Shown: positions 9,157-18,377, counted from the first letter of the stretch. The stretch: DNA of 64,000 nt from Arthrobacter sp. efr-133-TYG-118 (GCF_030209755.1 NZ_JARVRH010000002.1:1-64000), one strand, 5' to 3'. The notes: a model not told the origin generated them from the sequence alone. Translations and numbers: made by a program.

Positions 9157-10878
9157 GTGAGTGAATTGCACACCCATGAAGTTCTGACAGACGGAACCGA
9201 AACGATCGAACCCGAGGAGACCATTTCCTCGGACGAAACACCCCACGAGATCGCAGAAAAGACCTTCGCCGACTACAACGTCCGCGCCGACATCGTTGAA
9301 TCCCTCGCCGACGCCGGAATCACCCACCCGTTTCCCATCCAGGCCATGACCCTCCCGGTCGCCCTGGGCGGTCACGACATCATCGGCCAGGCCAAGACCG
9401 GTACCGGAAAGACCCTCGGCTTCGGCATTCCGGCGCTGCAGCGCGTCGTCGGACCGGACGACGCCGGCCACGACAAGCTCGCTGTCCCGGGTGCACCCCA
9501 GGCCCTCGTGATTGTTCCGACCCGCGAACTCGCTGTTCAGGTTGCCAACGACCTGCAGACGGCATCCCGGAAGCGTAACGCCCGCATTGCCACCATCTAT
9601 GGCGGCCGCGCCTACGAGCCCCAGATCGAAGCCCTGCAAAAGGGCGTCGAGGTTGTTGTCGGTACGCCCGGCCGTTTGATCGACCTCTATAAGCAGAAGC
9701 ACCTGAACCTCAAGAACGTTCGCATGGTGATTCTCGACGAAGCAGACGAGATGCTTGACCTCGGTTTCCTTCCGGACGTCGAGACCCTGATTGCCGGCAC
9801 ACCCGCCGTCCGCCAGACCCTGCTCTTCTCCGCCACCATGCCTGGCCCGGTCATCGCCATGGCTCGCCGCTACATGACGCAGCCCACGCACATCCGTGCC
9901 GCCGACCCGGACGACGAAGGCCTGACCAAGCGCGACATCCGGCAGCTCATCTACCGGGCCCACAGCATGGACAAGGTCGAGGTCGTCGCCCGCATCCTGC
10001 AGGCCCGCGGCCGCGGCCGGACCATCATCTTCACCAAGACCAAGCGCACCGCAGCCAAGGTTGCCGAGGAACTCGTGGACCGCGGCTTCGCGGCCGCCGC
10101 CATCCACGGTGACCTGGGCCAGGGCGCCCGCGAGCAGGCACTCCGTGCCTTCCGCAACAACAAGGTGGACGTCCTCGTGGCGACCGACGTCGCGGCCCGC
10201 GGCATCGACGTCGATGACGTCACGCACGTGATCAACTACCAGTGCGTCGAAGACGAAAAGATCTACTTGCACCGCGTTGGCCGCACCGGCCGCGCAGGCA
10301 ACAAGGGCACGGCCGTGACGTTCGTCGATTGGGACGACATGCCGCGCTGGGGCCTGATCAACAAGGCGCTGGGCCTGAGCTACCCGGAGCCCGTCGAAAC
10401 CTACTCCTCATCGCCGCACCTTTTCGAGGAACTCGACATCCCCGCGGGCACCAAGGGCCGCCTGCCCCGCGACAAGCGCACCCTCGCGGGCGTCGACGCT
10501 GAGGTCCTGGAAGACCTGGGCGAGACCGGCAAGAAGAACTCCCGCTCCGGCGGCGATTCCGGGCGTGGACGCACGGGCCGCGACGGCGGGCGTGATGGTG
10601 GCCGTGAAGGGGCACGCCGCGGTCCCAAGTCAGGCGACGCTCCGTCCCGCGAAGGAGACGGTGAGGGCGGACGCAGCCGCACCCGCCGCCGTCGTCCTTC
10701 CGAAGGCGACGCAGCCCCCGCTGAAGGTTCAGTTCAGTCTGCCGAGCCCCAATCCGGGCAGGCACAGTCCGGCGAGGGCGCGGACAAGCCGTCCCGCGCA
10801 CGCCGATCCCGCACCCGCCGCCGCAACGGCGAAGTGGTGTCCGCTTCCGGTGCATCCGGCGAGAGCACCGAGGCTTAA
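9157..10878 (+). CDS. DEAD/DEAH-box ATP-dependent RNA helicase
   Basis: ATP-dependent RNA unwinding enzyme, RhlE/DeaD-like, 573 residues from this start. Visible motifs: Q motif (FPIQAMTLP), Walker A AKTGTGKT (about 79-86), DEAD in VILDEADEMLD (about 195), SAT in FSATMP, and HRVGRTGRAG (about 370). The last 120 residues form a basic Arg/Gly/Ser-rich tail (GRGRTGRDGGRDGG), typical of RNA-binding extensions. The GTG at 9157 is preferred because AAGGAAA lies 10 nt before it; the in-frame ATG at 9136 has no ribosome-binding site. The methyltransferase gene follows after 8 bp and is probably co-transcribed. From memory the counterpart in M. tuberculosis (RhlE) also lies near moeZ. Confidence 0.92.
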   Translation: MSELHTHEVLTDGTETIEPEETISSDETPHEIAEKTFADYNVRADIVESLADAGITHPFPIQAMTLPVALGGHDIIGQAKTGTGKTLGFGIPALQRVVGPDDAGHDKLAVPGAPQALVIVPTRELAVQVANDLQTASRKRNARIATIYGGRAYEPQIEALQKGVEVVVGTPGRLIDLYKQKHLNLKNVRMVILDEADEMLDLGFLPDVETLIAGTPAVRQTLLFSATMPGPVIAMARRYMTQPTHIRAADPDDEGLTKRDIRQLIYRAHSMDKVEVVARILQARGRGRTIIFTKTKRTAAKVAEELVDRGFAAAAIHGDLGQGAREQALRAFRNNKVDVLVATDVAARGIDVDDVTHVINYQCVEDEKIYLHRVGRTGRAGNKGTAVTFVDWDDMPRWGLINKALGLSYPEPVETYSSSPHLFEELDIPAGTKGRLPRDKRTLAGVDAEVLEDLGETGKKNSRSGGDSGRGRTGRDGGRDGGREGARRGPKSGDAPSREGDGEGGRSRTRRRRPSEGDAAPAEGSVQSAEPQSGQAQSGEGADKPSRARRSRTRRRNGEVVSASGASGESTEA

Positions 10879-10886
10879 CGGCCTCA

Positions 10887-11750
10887 ATGACTGACACTGT
10901 TTGGGCGCCGGACGGCAGCAATTTGGTGGTTCACGCGGACAACGCGGATTTCCTCCCGACGCTGCCGGACGGCGCCTTCACACTGATTTACGTGGACCCG
11001 CCCTTTAACACGGGCCGGGTCCAGAGCCGCCAGGAAACGCGCATGGTCCGCAACGCCGACGGCGACGGCGACCGCGTCGGCTTCAAGGGACGCTCCTATG
11101 ACACCATCAAGGGCGCCCTGCACAGCTACGACGACGCTTTCAGCGACTACTGGTCTTTCCTGGAACCCCGGCTCGTGGAGGCCTGGCGACTGCTCGCCGA
11201 CGACGGCACCCTGTACCTGCATCTGGACTACCGCGAGGTGCACTACGCCAAGGTCATGCTGGACTCGATCTTCGGCCGGGAGTGTTTCCTGAACGAGATC
11301 ATCTGGGCCTACGACTACGGCGCACGTGCCAAGAACCGCTGGCCCACCAAACACGACAACATCCTTGTGTACGTCAAGAACCCCGCGAAGTACCACTTCG
11401 ACAACGCCGAGGTTGACCGTGAGCCGTACATGGCACCGGGCCTCGTGACGCCGGCCAAGAGGGAACTTGGGAAGCTTCCCACGGACGTTTGGTGGCACAC
11501 CATCGTTTCCCCGACCGGCCGGGAAAAAACCGGCTACCCGACGCAAAAGCCGGAAGGCCTGGTCCGGCGGATCGTCACCGCGTCGAGCCGGCCAGGAGAC
11601 TGGTGCCTCGACTTCTTCGCAGGCTCTGGAACGCTCGGTTCAGTCGCGGCGAAACTCGAGCGCAAGTTCGTGTGCGTGGACCAGAACGCCCCGGCCATCG
11701 AAGTGATGCGGAAGCGCCTGGACGGCAAGGCCGCTTTCTACCCCAACTAG
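10887..11750 (+). CDS. Orphan site-specific DNA methyltransferase (beta-class N4/N6)
   Basis: Predicted amino-methyltransferase acting on adenine or cytosine in DNA (287 residues). The catalytic DPPF is at 37-40 (IYVDPPFNTG) and precedes the SAM-binding FFAGSGT at about 245-251: this order is the beta arrangement. Other recognisable parts are KHDNILVYVK and YPTQKPEGLVRRIV, typical of Type III/adenine methylases. No restriction endonuclease or specificity gene is adjacent. The neighbours are an RNA helicase 8 bp upstream and a PHP-domain gene overlapping its stop by 4 bp from the other strand. A housekeeping or epigenetic role is therefore likelier than restriction-modification. Recognition site unknown. 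Confidence 0.85.
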   Translation: MTDTVWAPDGSNLVVHADNADFLPTLPDGAFTLIYVDPPFNTGRVQSRQETRMVRNADGDGDRVGFKGRSYDTIKGALHSYDDAFSDYWSFLEPRLVEAWRLLADDGTLYLHLDYREVHYAKVMLDSIFGRECFLNEIIWAYDYGARAKNRWPTKHDNILVYVKNPAKYHFDNAEVDREPYMAPGLVTPAKRELGKLPTDVWWHTIVSPTGREKTGYPTQKPEGLVRRIVTASSRPGDWCLDFFAGSGTLGSVAAKLERKFVCVDQNAPAIEVMRKRLDGKAAFYPN

Positions 11751-12592
11751 CGGACCACTGCACTCCCCGTGCCCAGCTCCTCGATGCGGGCCAGGACATC
11801 GGGGGCCGTCAGGTTCTCCCCGAGCAGATTGGGCTTGCCGGTTCCGTGATAGTCGGACGAACCGGTCATGAACAAACCGTGTTCGGCAGCCAGGCGGCGC
11901 AAGAACACACGGCCTTCCTCCGGGTTGTCGCGGTGCTCCACTTCCAGCCCCAGGAGGCCGGCGTCAATCATTTCCCGGTAGGTCCGTTCGCCGACCACCC
12001 GGCCGCGGGCCGAGGCCACCGGATGTGCGAAGACCGGGACACCGCCGGCGGACCGGACGAGCTCGACGGCGAGCGCCGGGTCCGGGGCGTAGTGCTGCAC
12101 GAAATAGCGCGAGTGCGAAGTCAGGATCGCCGTGAACGCCTCGGAGCGGCTCGCCACCGCACCGGCCGCCACGAGGGCGTCGGCGATGTGGGGCCGGCCC
12201 ACAGTGGCACCGGGAGCCACATGATGGATCACATCGTCCCAGCTCAAGGGGTAATCCTCGGCCAAGAGCGTGACCATCCTTTTTGCGCGGGTGAGCCTCG
12301 CGTCTTTCGCTTTGGTGATTTCCTCGAGCAGGCCTGGGTGTCCGGGATCATGGAGGTAGCTCAGCAGATGGACGCTGATCCCCTCCCGGGTCCGGCACGA
12401 AATCTCCATCCCCGGCACGAAAGCCACCCCGAATTCCAAGGCGGCGACGGAGGCCTGCTCCCATCCGTCAGTGGAGTCGTGGTCGGTCAAGGCCACCACA
12501 TCCAGACCCGCAGCAGATGCGGAAGCGATCACTCCCGCGGGAGCCTCGGTCCCGTCGGAAACATTGGAGTGCGCGTGCAGGTCGATCTTCAC
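11747..12592 (-). CDS. PHP-domain phosphoesterase (TrpH/RNase AM type)
   Basis: Metal-dependent phosphoesterase of 281 residues. PHP motifs visible: DLHAHSNVSDGT (His 6 and 8, Asp 13), ALTDHDS near 34-40, MEISCR, FAHPVASARG, and GSSDYHG near the C-terminus. Relatives include the E. coli YciV/TrpH protein, reported to hydrolyse 3',5'-nucleoside bisphosphates and to trim 5' ends of RNA. Substrate here is inferred only by family. GTG start with TACGCT 6 nt upstream. The 3' end overlaps the methyltransferase stop by 4 bp, convergent. Confidence 0.87.
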   Translation of the reverse strand: MKIDLHAHSNVSDGTEAPAGVIASASAAGLDVVALTDHDSTDGWEQASVAALEFGVAFVPGMEISCRTREGISVHLLSYLHDPGHPGLLEEITKAKDARLTRAKRMVTLLAEDYPLSWDDVIHHVAPGATVGRPHIADALVAAGAVASRSEAFTAILTSHSRYFVQHYAPDPALAVELVRSAGGVPVFAHPVASARGRVVGERTYREMIDAGLLGLEVEHRDNPEEGRVFLRRLAAEHGLFMTGSSDYHGTGKPNLLGENLTAPDVLARIEELGTGSAVVR

Positions 12593-12604
12593 TTTCCAAG
12601 CGTA
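12590..12604 (-). promoter_or_regulatory. -10 element for leaderless PHP gene
   Basis: On the minus strand TACGCT lies 6 nt before the GTG start, with no Shine-Dalgarno sequence between. The divergent pepP gene starts 81 bp away. Confidence 0.4.
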
Positions 12605-12672
12605 TTTGATGAGGGACGGCTTGGACCGTTGCGCCGCTGGCCTAGTATCGGCCTTGATGGGACTATTGGACG

Positions 12673-14256
12673 GTGAACGATGCAGATAACACCCAAAACG
12701 GTGAAGCCACAGCCTCCCAGCCCCTGGAGGAGCGCGTCAACAACCGCTCCCAGCGGCCCACATCCGATGCCTTCAAGGCGTTCATGGCCAGCAATTGGGC
12801 GCCAGCGCCGCAGGTGACCCCTGCGCGTGACGCCGTCGCAGACCATGCCGCCACGCGTCGTCGGGCCATCTCCGACAAGTTCGCGGGCCTACGCCTCGTC
12901 CTACCGGCAGGCCCGCTCAAGGTCCGCTCGAACGATTGCGACTACCGCTTCCGCCCCCACTCCGGCTTTGCCCACCTCACGGGCTTGGGCCTGGACCACG
13001 AGCCCGATGCCGTGCTGGTCCTGGAACCTGTCGAGGAAGGAACCGGCGACGACGGCGGCAACCACCTCGCGACGCTCTACTTCCGTCCGCTGGCCGGCCG
13101 GGACACGGAACAGTTCTACGCCGACTCGCGTTCCGGTGAGTTCTGGATCGGCGCGCGCCCGACGCTCGCCGAATTCGAAGCGCGCCTCGGGCTCAGGACG
13201 GCGCACCTCGACGAACTCGAGATGGCCATCACGAAGAACGTAGGTGCCCCGGAAATCGGTGGCATCTCCATCCGCCTCGTCCGTAAGGTCGACGAAAACA
13301 TCGATGCCCTCGTGGACACCGCCCGCTACAACACAGCCAAGGATCCGGAAAACCTCGACCTCGGCGAACTCGATGCCCTCGACGAACTGCTCAGCGAGGC
13401 GCTCTCCGAGCTGCGCTTGCTCAAGGACGCCTGGGAGATCGAGCAAATGAAGATCGCCGTGTCCGCGACCGTGGAGGGTTTCGCCGACGTCGTCCGCGCC
13501 CTCCCGCGCGCCATGACCCACCACCGCGGCGAACGCGTCATCGAAGGCGCCTTCTTCGCGCGTGCCCGTGAAGAAGGGAACGAGCTCGGCTACGACACCA
13601 TCGCGGCTGCCGGAAACAACGCCACGGTGCTCCACTGGACCCGGAACACGGGCAAGGTCAACGCCGGGGAACTCGTGCTGCTCGACGCCGGTGTGGAGGC
13701 CGATTCCCTCTACACCGCCGACGTCACGCGCACCATTCCCGCCAACGGAAAGTTCTCGGACGTCCAGCGCAAGGTCTATGAAGCCGTCCTTGACGCCGCG
13801 GACGCCGGATTCGCGGCAGCCCGGCCGGGCGCGAAGTTCCGCGACATCCACACCGCCGCCACCACCGTCCTCGCCGAACGGCTTGCCGAGTGGGGACTGC
13901 TGCCGGTCTCCGTGGAGGAAGCCATCAGTGCCGAAGGCCAGCAGCACCGCCGCTGGATGCCGCACGGTACCAGCCACCACCTTGGCCTGGACGTCCACGA
14001 CTGTGCCCAGGCCAAGCGTGATCTCTACCTGGACGGCGTACTCACCGAGGGCATGGTGTTCACCATCGAACCCGGGCTCTACTTCAAGAACGAGGACCTC
14101 GCCATTCCGGAGGCATACCGCGGAATCGGCGTCCGGATCGAGGACGACATCCTGATGACGACAGACGGTCCGGTCAACCTCAGCGCCGCTCTCCCCCGCA
14201 AGGCCGACGACGTCGAGTCCTGGATGGCGGGCATCTACCAGGACGCCGAAGCGTAA
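12673..14256 (+). CDS. pepP: Xaa-Pro aminopeptidase (M24B, aminopeptidase P)
   Basis: Cleaves the N-terminal residue from peptides with proline in position two. The 527-residue protein has an N-terminal creatinase-like domain and the pita-bread catalytic domain with five dinuclear metal ligands visible: Asp in LLDAGVEAD (about 338), Asp in TADVTRT (about 349), His in HGTSHHLGLDVHD (about 434), Glu in TIEPGLY (about 465) and Glu in RIEDDI (about 490). GTG start; TAGTAT at 12641 is a possible -10. A strong terminator follows at 14273-14318. Confidence 0.93.
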   Translation: MNDADNTQNGEATASQPLEERVNNRSQRPTSDAFKAFMASNWAPAPQVTPARDAVADHAATRRRAISDKFAGLRLVLPAGPLKVRSNDCDYRFRPHSGFAHLTGLGLDHEPDAVLVLEPVEEGTGDDGGNHLATLYFRPLAGRDTEQFYADSRSGEFWIGARPTLAEFEARLGLRTAHLDELEMAITKNVGAPEIGGISIRLVRKVDENIDALVDTARYNTAKDPENLDLGELDALDELLSEALSELRLLKDAWEIEQMKIAVSATVEGFADVVRALPRAMTHHRGERVIEGAFFARAREEGNELGYDTIAAAGNNATVLHWTRNTGKVNAGELVLLDAGVEADSLYTADVTRTIPANGKFSDVQRKVYEAVLDAADAGFAAARPGAKFRDIHTAATTVLAERLAEWGLLPVSVEEAISAEGQQHRRWMPHGTSHHLGLDVHDCAQAKRDLYLDGVLTEGMVFTIEPGLYFKNEDLAIPEAYRGIGVRIEDDILMTTDGPVNLSAALPRKADDVESWMAGIYQDAEA

Positions 14257-14272
14257 CCACTGAGCCAATCGC

Positions 14273-14318
14273 AAGAGGAGGGCTACCGGAATGTTGATCC
14301 GGTAGCCCTCCTCTTTTG
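14273..14318. terminator. Bidirectional intrinsic terminator after pepP
   Basis: An 18-bp perfect stem (14273-14290 with 14298-14315; arm AAGAGGAGGGCTACCGGA), a 7-nt loop, then a T-run on the plus strand and an AA-rich flank for the other. It lies between convergent pepP and the general stress gene. Confidence 0.93.
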
Positions 14319-14341
14319 CTCATTCCCGGCGATAGGAACTT

Positions 14342-15187
14342 TTACTGCTTGGCCGGATCCTCACCGTTGGCTGCTTGCTCGCCGGTTCCGGGTTCGTTCA
14401 CTCGCACACCGTACTGCGGCCGTCCGTCCGGAAGATCCGGGTAGCGAACGCCGGCGGTCGGCCGCGCGGCCGCGGCCGGGGTTGCGGTCGCGGCTGGGGC
14501 CGGGGCGTCCGCAACAGGCTGGGCGGGCTCGCCGGCCGTTCCTTGTCCGGCTTCGGGTCCACGCTGGCCATAGGGGTCCTGCCAGGACGCTGGACGTTCC
14601 GGAGCCGGGCCCTGTGGTGCATTCGGATGGACCGGCGGGTTCCGGTAGTCCTGCGGCGTGTATGCCTGCGGCGGCCGGCCGAAGGCTGCCTCGGAAGGAT
14701 TCATCGGCAACTGGTGAAGGAGACGGCGGGCTTCGTGGGATGCCTCAAGCGCGACAATGACGTCATAGTTCGTTGCCACTACCTGGCTGGTGGAGGTGAA
14801 GTCCCGCTTCCCGCGCTGAGCAGCGTAGGTGACGATCCCGAAGAGCATGAAGAATGCCGCACCCATGAGAACCGACGTCACGATCGAGAAGGGGCCACCG
14901 GCCGGGGTAAAGAACGAAAGCATGACGCCCACGAACAGTCCGAACCACATACCGCTCAGAGCGCCGGACAAAGCGACCCGAGGGTAACTGAGCCGTCCCG
15001 TTACCCGCTCCACCATTTTGAGGTCGTTTCCGACAATGGAGACATGCTGGACGGGGAACTGCTGGTCGGCAAGATAATCCACCGCCTTCTGGGCATCGAG
15101 ATAGGAAGTGTAAGAGCCCACGGTGTCGCCCTTGGGGACGCTGCGGGATTCCTCCGTGGCCTTAGGGGCACCGAAAATGTTCGCCAT
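14342..15187 (-). CDS. General stress protein 17M-like membrane protein
   Basis: A 281-residue protein. Residues 20-60 match the general stress protein 17M N-terminal domain (GSYTSYLDAQKAVDYLADQ and FPVQHVSIVGNDLK). Two membrane segments follow (about 73-93 and 100-122). A short conserved cytoplasmic part (VVATNYDVIVALEASHEARRL) leads into an unstructured Pro/Ala/Gly-rich tail from 165 to the end. The start at 15187 begins the conserved MANIFGAP; upstream in-frame codons overlap the divergent mgtE-like gene. Role unknown; the family is stress-induced in Bacillus. It is divergent from the MgtE-type gene by 76 bp. Confidence 0.82.
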   Translation of the reverse strand: MANIFGAPKATEESRSVPKGDTVGSYTSYLDAQKAVDYLADQQFPVQHVSIVGNDLKMVERVTGRLSYPRVALSGALSGMWFGLFVGVMLSFFTPAGGPFSIVTSVLMGAAFFMLFGIVTYAAQRGKRDFTSTSQVVATNYDVIVALEASHEARRLLHQLPMNPSEAAFGRPPQAYTPQDYRNPPVHPNAPQGPAPERPASWQDPYGQRGPEAGQGTAGEPAQPVADAPAPAATATPAAAARPTAGVRYPDLPDGRPQYGVRVNEPGTGEQAANGEDPAKQ

Positions 15188-15251
15188 ACCCCCATTCTGT
15201 CCCATACACATGTGAACCGGCTGAAATTCAGCTAAAAGAGAGCAGACTCGG

Positions 15252-15266
15252 TAGCCTGTAAGGGTG
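15252..15266 (+). promoter_or_regulatory. -10 element for leaderless MgtE-type gene
   Basis: TAGCCT sits 6 nt before the GTG start of the gene at 15264, consistent with a leaderless transcript. Confidence 0.45.
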
Positions 15267-16547
15267 AGCACAAATCCTTCACGCATCTTTGTTGCGCGCT
15301 TGCTCGGCCTCGACGTTTTCGACCCCCTGGGCGATCGCCTGGGCCGGCTGCGCGACGTCGTGGTGCTCTCCCGCGGCTTGCGCGGGGCCCCGCACGCAGT
15401 GGGTATCGTCGTCGAAGTTCCGGGCAAGAAGCGCGTCTTCGTTCCCATGACGAGGCTGACGTCCATGGACCAGAGCCAGATCATCTGCACCGGCCTGGTC
15501 AATCTGCGTCGCTTCCAGCAACGCGGTGCCGAGCAGCTGGTGGTCGGCGAGCTGTTTGACCGCAAGGTGACACTCAAGGACGGCAGCGGCGACGCCATCA
15601 TCGAAGACATCGCCATGGATCAGCAGCGCAACGGTGACTGGCTGGTGTCCAAACTTTTCATTCGACGCGGCACGTCTACCTCCAGGCTTCGGGGGCTGCG
15701 CCGCGGTCACACCCTGCTGGTGGACTGGGCGGAGACACTGCAGGGCTCCGAGAACGATCCCCAGGGCGCAAGCCACTTCGTTGCCACGCACGAGGACCTC
15801 AAACCGGCCGACTTTGCGGACGCACTCCAGGAGATGTCGGACAAGCGACGGATCGAAGTGGCCAGCGAGCTCCAGGACGAACGCCTCGCCGACGTGCTCC
15901 AGGAATTGCCGGAAGAGGACCAGGTAACCCTCCTGTCCGCCTTGGACAACGAACGCGCAGCCGACGTACTGGAAGAGATGGACCCGGACGACGCCGCAGA
16001 CCTGTTGGCAGACCTGCCTTCCGCGAAGGCCGAGGAACTGCTGCTCCTGATGGAGCCAGACGAGGCTGACGACGTCCGCAGGCTTCTGCAGTACGACGAA
16101 GACACTGCCGGCGGCCTCATGACCCCGGTCCCCGTCATCCTGCCCCCGGAAGCTACGGTCGCTGAAGCGCTTGCCCATGTGCGCAGCGAGGAGCTCTCCC
16201 CCGCCCTGGCCTCGGCCATCTTTATCTGCCGCCCGCCGCTGGAGACCCCCACGGGACGTTTCCTCGGCGTCGTGCATATCCAGCAATTGCTCCGCAGCGC
16301 CCCGCCCGAACAGCTGGGCAGCATCGTGGACAAGAACCTCGAGCCGGTCTCCGACCACGCCAGCGTCAGCGAGGTCAGCCACACCATGGCCTCCTACAAC
16401 CTCAACTCCCTCCCGGTCGTGAATAGCGCCGGTCGCCTGGTAGGGGCGGTGACTGTTGACGACCTCCTAGACCATTTGCTCCCGGACGACTGGCGAACCC
16501 ACGAAGACGGAGCCCCGATCAGGAAACTAGGAGGCCGAATTGGCTGA
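15264..16547 (+). CDS. MgtE N-domain/CBS protein without a channel domain
   Basis: A soluble 427-residue protein. Residues 8-90 resemble a PRC-barrel (RIFVARLLGLDVFDPLGDRLG). Residues 155-265 form the helical-repeat MgtE N domain (many A-D-V-L-Q/E-E repeats). Residues 275-400 hold a CBS pair (TAGGLMTPVPVILPPEATV; LPVVNSAGRLVGAVTVDDL). In MgtE magnesium channels these two latter domains sense Mg2+, but here there are no transmembrane helices. It overlaps the start of a DUF1003 membrane gene by 8 bp, so a two-protein membrane assembly is likely (inference). From memory mycobacteria keep the same pair near mrp. Confidence 0.87.
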   Translation: MSTNPSRIFVARLLGLDVFDPLGDRLGRLRDVVVLSRGLRGAPHAVGIVVEVPGKKRVFVPMTRLTSMDQSQIICTGLVNLRRFQQRGAEQLVVGELFDRKVTLKDGSGDAIIEDIAMDQQRNGDWLVSKLFIRRGTSTSRLRGLRRGHTLLVDWAETLQGSENDPQGASHFVATHEDLKPADFADALQEMSDKRRIEVASELQDERLADVLQELPEEDQVTLLSALDNERAADVLEEMDPDDAADLLADLPSAKAEELLLLMEPDEADDVRRLLQYDEDTAGGLMTPVPVILPPEATVAEALAHVRSEELSPALASAIFICRPPLETPTGRFLGVVHIQQLLRSAPPEQLGSIVDKNLEPVSDHASVSEVSHTMASYNLNSLPVVNSAGRLVGAVTVDDLLDHLLPDDWRTHEDGAPIRKLGGRIG

Positions 16548-17235
16548 GAAGCCCACCAGCGGGGGGCTGGACACCCCGCTCGAGCTGCGTTCCCGCATGT
16601 TGCCGAATTTCGGCAGCGATCCCGATGCCTTCGGCCGATTTGCCGAACGCTTCGCCCGCTACATGGGTACGGCGAATTTCCTGTTCTACATGACGATCTT
16701 CGTGATCGTCTGGATCGCGTTCAATGTTGTTGGCTTGTTCGGCTTCCAATGGGATCCCTACCCGTTCATCCTCCTCAATCTTTTCTTCTCCACGCAGGCC
16801 TCCTACGCTGCGCCCCTGATCCTGTTGGCCCAGAACCGCCAGGACGACCGGGACCGCGTGACAATCGAGCAGGACCGCGCCCGTGACGAGCGCAATCTGG
16901 CGGACACCGAATACCTGACCCGTGAGGTCGCGGCTCTTCGTATCGTCCTGCGCGAGGTCGCTACCAGGGACTACGTGCGTGCCGAACTCCGCTCGCTGCT
17001 GTCGGATCTGCTCGAAGCTCAGGAAGAGATGGGCACGAACAATCGCGATGGCTCGAACAATGGCGAGAAAGCCAAAGACAAAGCCAAGGACAAGCGCGAC
17101 AAACAGCGTAGTCCCCGTACACAGCAGATCCCGAAAATCCACCCTGCGCATTCCAGCGCCACCCAAGCAGAATCCGGACTCTCAACAGTCGGCACCTCGC
17201 CGAGCCCCGGTTCCCCCGCCCAGCCTGAAAGCTGA
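16540..17235 (+). CDS. DUF1003 membrane protein
   Basis: A 231-residue protein with two membrane segments (about 46-67 and 75-97). The DUF1003 signature WDPYPFILLNLFFSTQASYA is followed by APLILLAQNRQ, then a charged, probably coiled-coil stretch (105-160) and a Lys/Asp/Ser-rich tail. It starts at TTG; AGGAGG six nt upstream makes this start convincing. The first codons overlap the end of the MgtE-type gene. Biochemical function unknown; the operon suggests a partner of the MgtE-domain protein. Confidence 0.87.
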   Translation: MAEKPTSGGLDTPLELRSRMLPNFGSDPDAFGRFAERFARYMGTANFLFYMTIFVIVWIAFNVVGLFGFQWDPYPFILLNLFFSTQASYAAPLILLAQNRQDDRDRVTIEQDRARDERNLADTEYLTREVAALRIVLREVATRDYVRAELRSLLSDLLEAQEEMGTNNRDGSNNGEKAKDKAKDKRDKQRSPRTQQIPKIHPAHSSATQAESGLSTVGTSPSPGSPAQPES

Positions 17236-17246
17236 ACATCCAAGCC

Positions 17247-18374
17247 ATGAGCACACCATCTGTCGAGGCCCTCAACGCTGCCTTGGCAACCGTCATCGAT
17301 CCCGAACTCCGCCGTCCCATCACGGAGTTGGGGATGCTGGATTCGGTAGAGGCCAGTCCGGACGGAACCGTCCGGGTTGCGGTGCTGCTGACCATCGCCG
17401 GCTGCCCCCTGCGTGAGACGATCACGGCCGACGCCACCGCTGCCCTTGCGAGGGTTCCGGGCGTGACGGGCGTCGAGGTCGAGCTCAAGGTGATGACGCA
17501 GCCGCAACGCGACGCCCTCAAGGAACGGCTGCGGGGTGCCAGCGGACAACGCGGAATCCCCTTCAACGAGCCCGGCTCCCTGACCAAGGTCTTCGCAGTG
17601 GCCAGCGGCAAGGGCGGTGTAGGAAAGTCCTCGGTCACCGTCAACCTTGCGTGTGCCCTTGCTGCGCAGGGCCTGCGCGTGGGAATCGTCGACGCTGATG
17701 TCCACGGTTTCTCCGTCCCGGCGCTCATGGGAATCACGCAGCAGCCCACACGGGTGGACGACATGATCCTTCCGCCCGTGGCCTTCGGCGTGAAGGTGAT
17801 CTCCATTGGAATGTTTGTTTCCGGAAACAAGGCGGTGGCCTGGCGGGGCCCCATGCTCCATCGTGCACTGGAACAATTCCTTACGGACGTCTATTTCGGC
17901 GATCTGGATGCCCTGTTCCTGGATCTTCCGCCAGGCACCGGCGACATCGCCATCTCAGTGGCGCAGTTGCTTCCCAACGCTGAAATCCTCGTGGTGACCA
18001 CCCCGCAGGCCGCGGCAGCGGATGTTGCCGAGAGGGCCGGAACCATCGCAACGCAGACCGGCCAGAAGCTTGCGGGAGTCGTGGAGAACATGTCCTTCCT
18101 GGAGATGCCCGACGGCGGCAGGATGGAATTGTTCGGAAGCGGCGGCGGGCGGGTGCTGGCTGAGCGGTTGAGCGCCGCCGTCGGAACCGACGTTCCGCTG
18201 TTGGGACAGATCCCCTTGGACATCCGTCTGCGCGAAGGCGGAGACGCTGGCCGGCCCGTAGTGTTGACGGCTCCGGAGACGGCCGCCGCACAGGCACTTC
18301 AAGGCATCGCGGACAAACTCAACGCCAAGCCGCGCGGCCTGGCCGGAATGTCCCTCGGGATCCAGCCGAAATAG
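17247..18374 (+). CDS. mrp: Mrp/NBP35-family ATP-binding protein (Fe-S carrier type)
   Basis: P-loop ATPase of 375 residues. An N-terminal DUF59/MIP18-like domain occupies about 1-95, and the deviant Walker A SGKGGVGKSS is at about 119-128. LPPGTGD follows near 230, then ENMSFLEMPDGGRMELFG. In E. coli-type Mrp/ApbC the last region holds a CxxC Fe-S ligand pair; here those positions are not cysteine, so cluster transfer may work differently. It lies 11 bp after the DUF1003 gene and ends 3 bp from the convergent tatB stop. Confidence 0.9.
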   Translation: MSTPSVEALNAALATVIDPELRRPITELGMLDSVEASPDGTVRVAVLLTIAGCPLRETITADATAALARVPGVTGVEVELKVMTQPQRDALKERLRGASGQRGIPFNEPGSLTKVFAVASGKGGVGKSSVTVNLACALAAQGLRVGIVDADVHGFSVPALMGITQQPTRVDDMILPPVAFGVKVISIGMFVSGNKAVAWRGPMLHRALEQFLTDVYFGDLDALFLDLPPGTGDIAISVAQLLPNAEILVVTTPQAAAADVAERAGTIATQTGQKLAGVVENMSFLEMPDGGRMELFGSGGGRVLAERLSAAVGTDVPLLGQIPLDIRLREGGDAGRPVVLTAPETAAAQALQGIADKLNAKPRGLAGMSLGIQPK

Positions 18375-18377
18375 CTC

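Noticed and set aside
10887..12592. Restriction-modification system
   Set aside because: Only a methyltransferase is found; the neighbouring PHP protein is a phosphoesterase with clear PHP motifs, not a restriction enzyme.
15188..15616. Extended N-terminus of the general stress protein
   Set aside because: The in-frame extension is antisense to the MgtE-type gene and has no family similarity.
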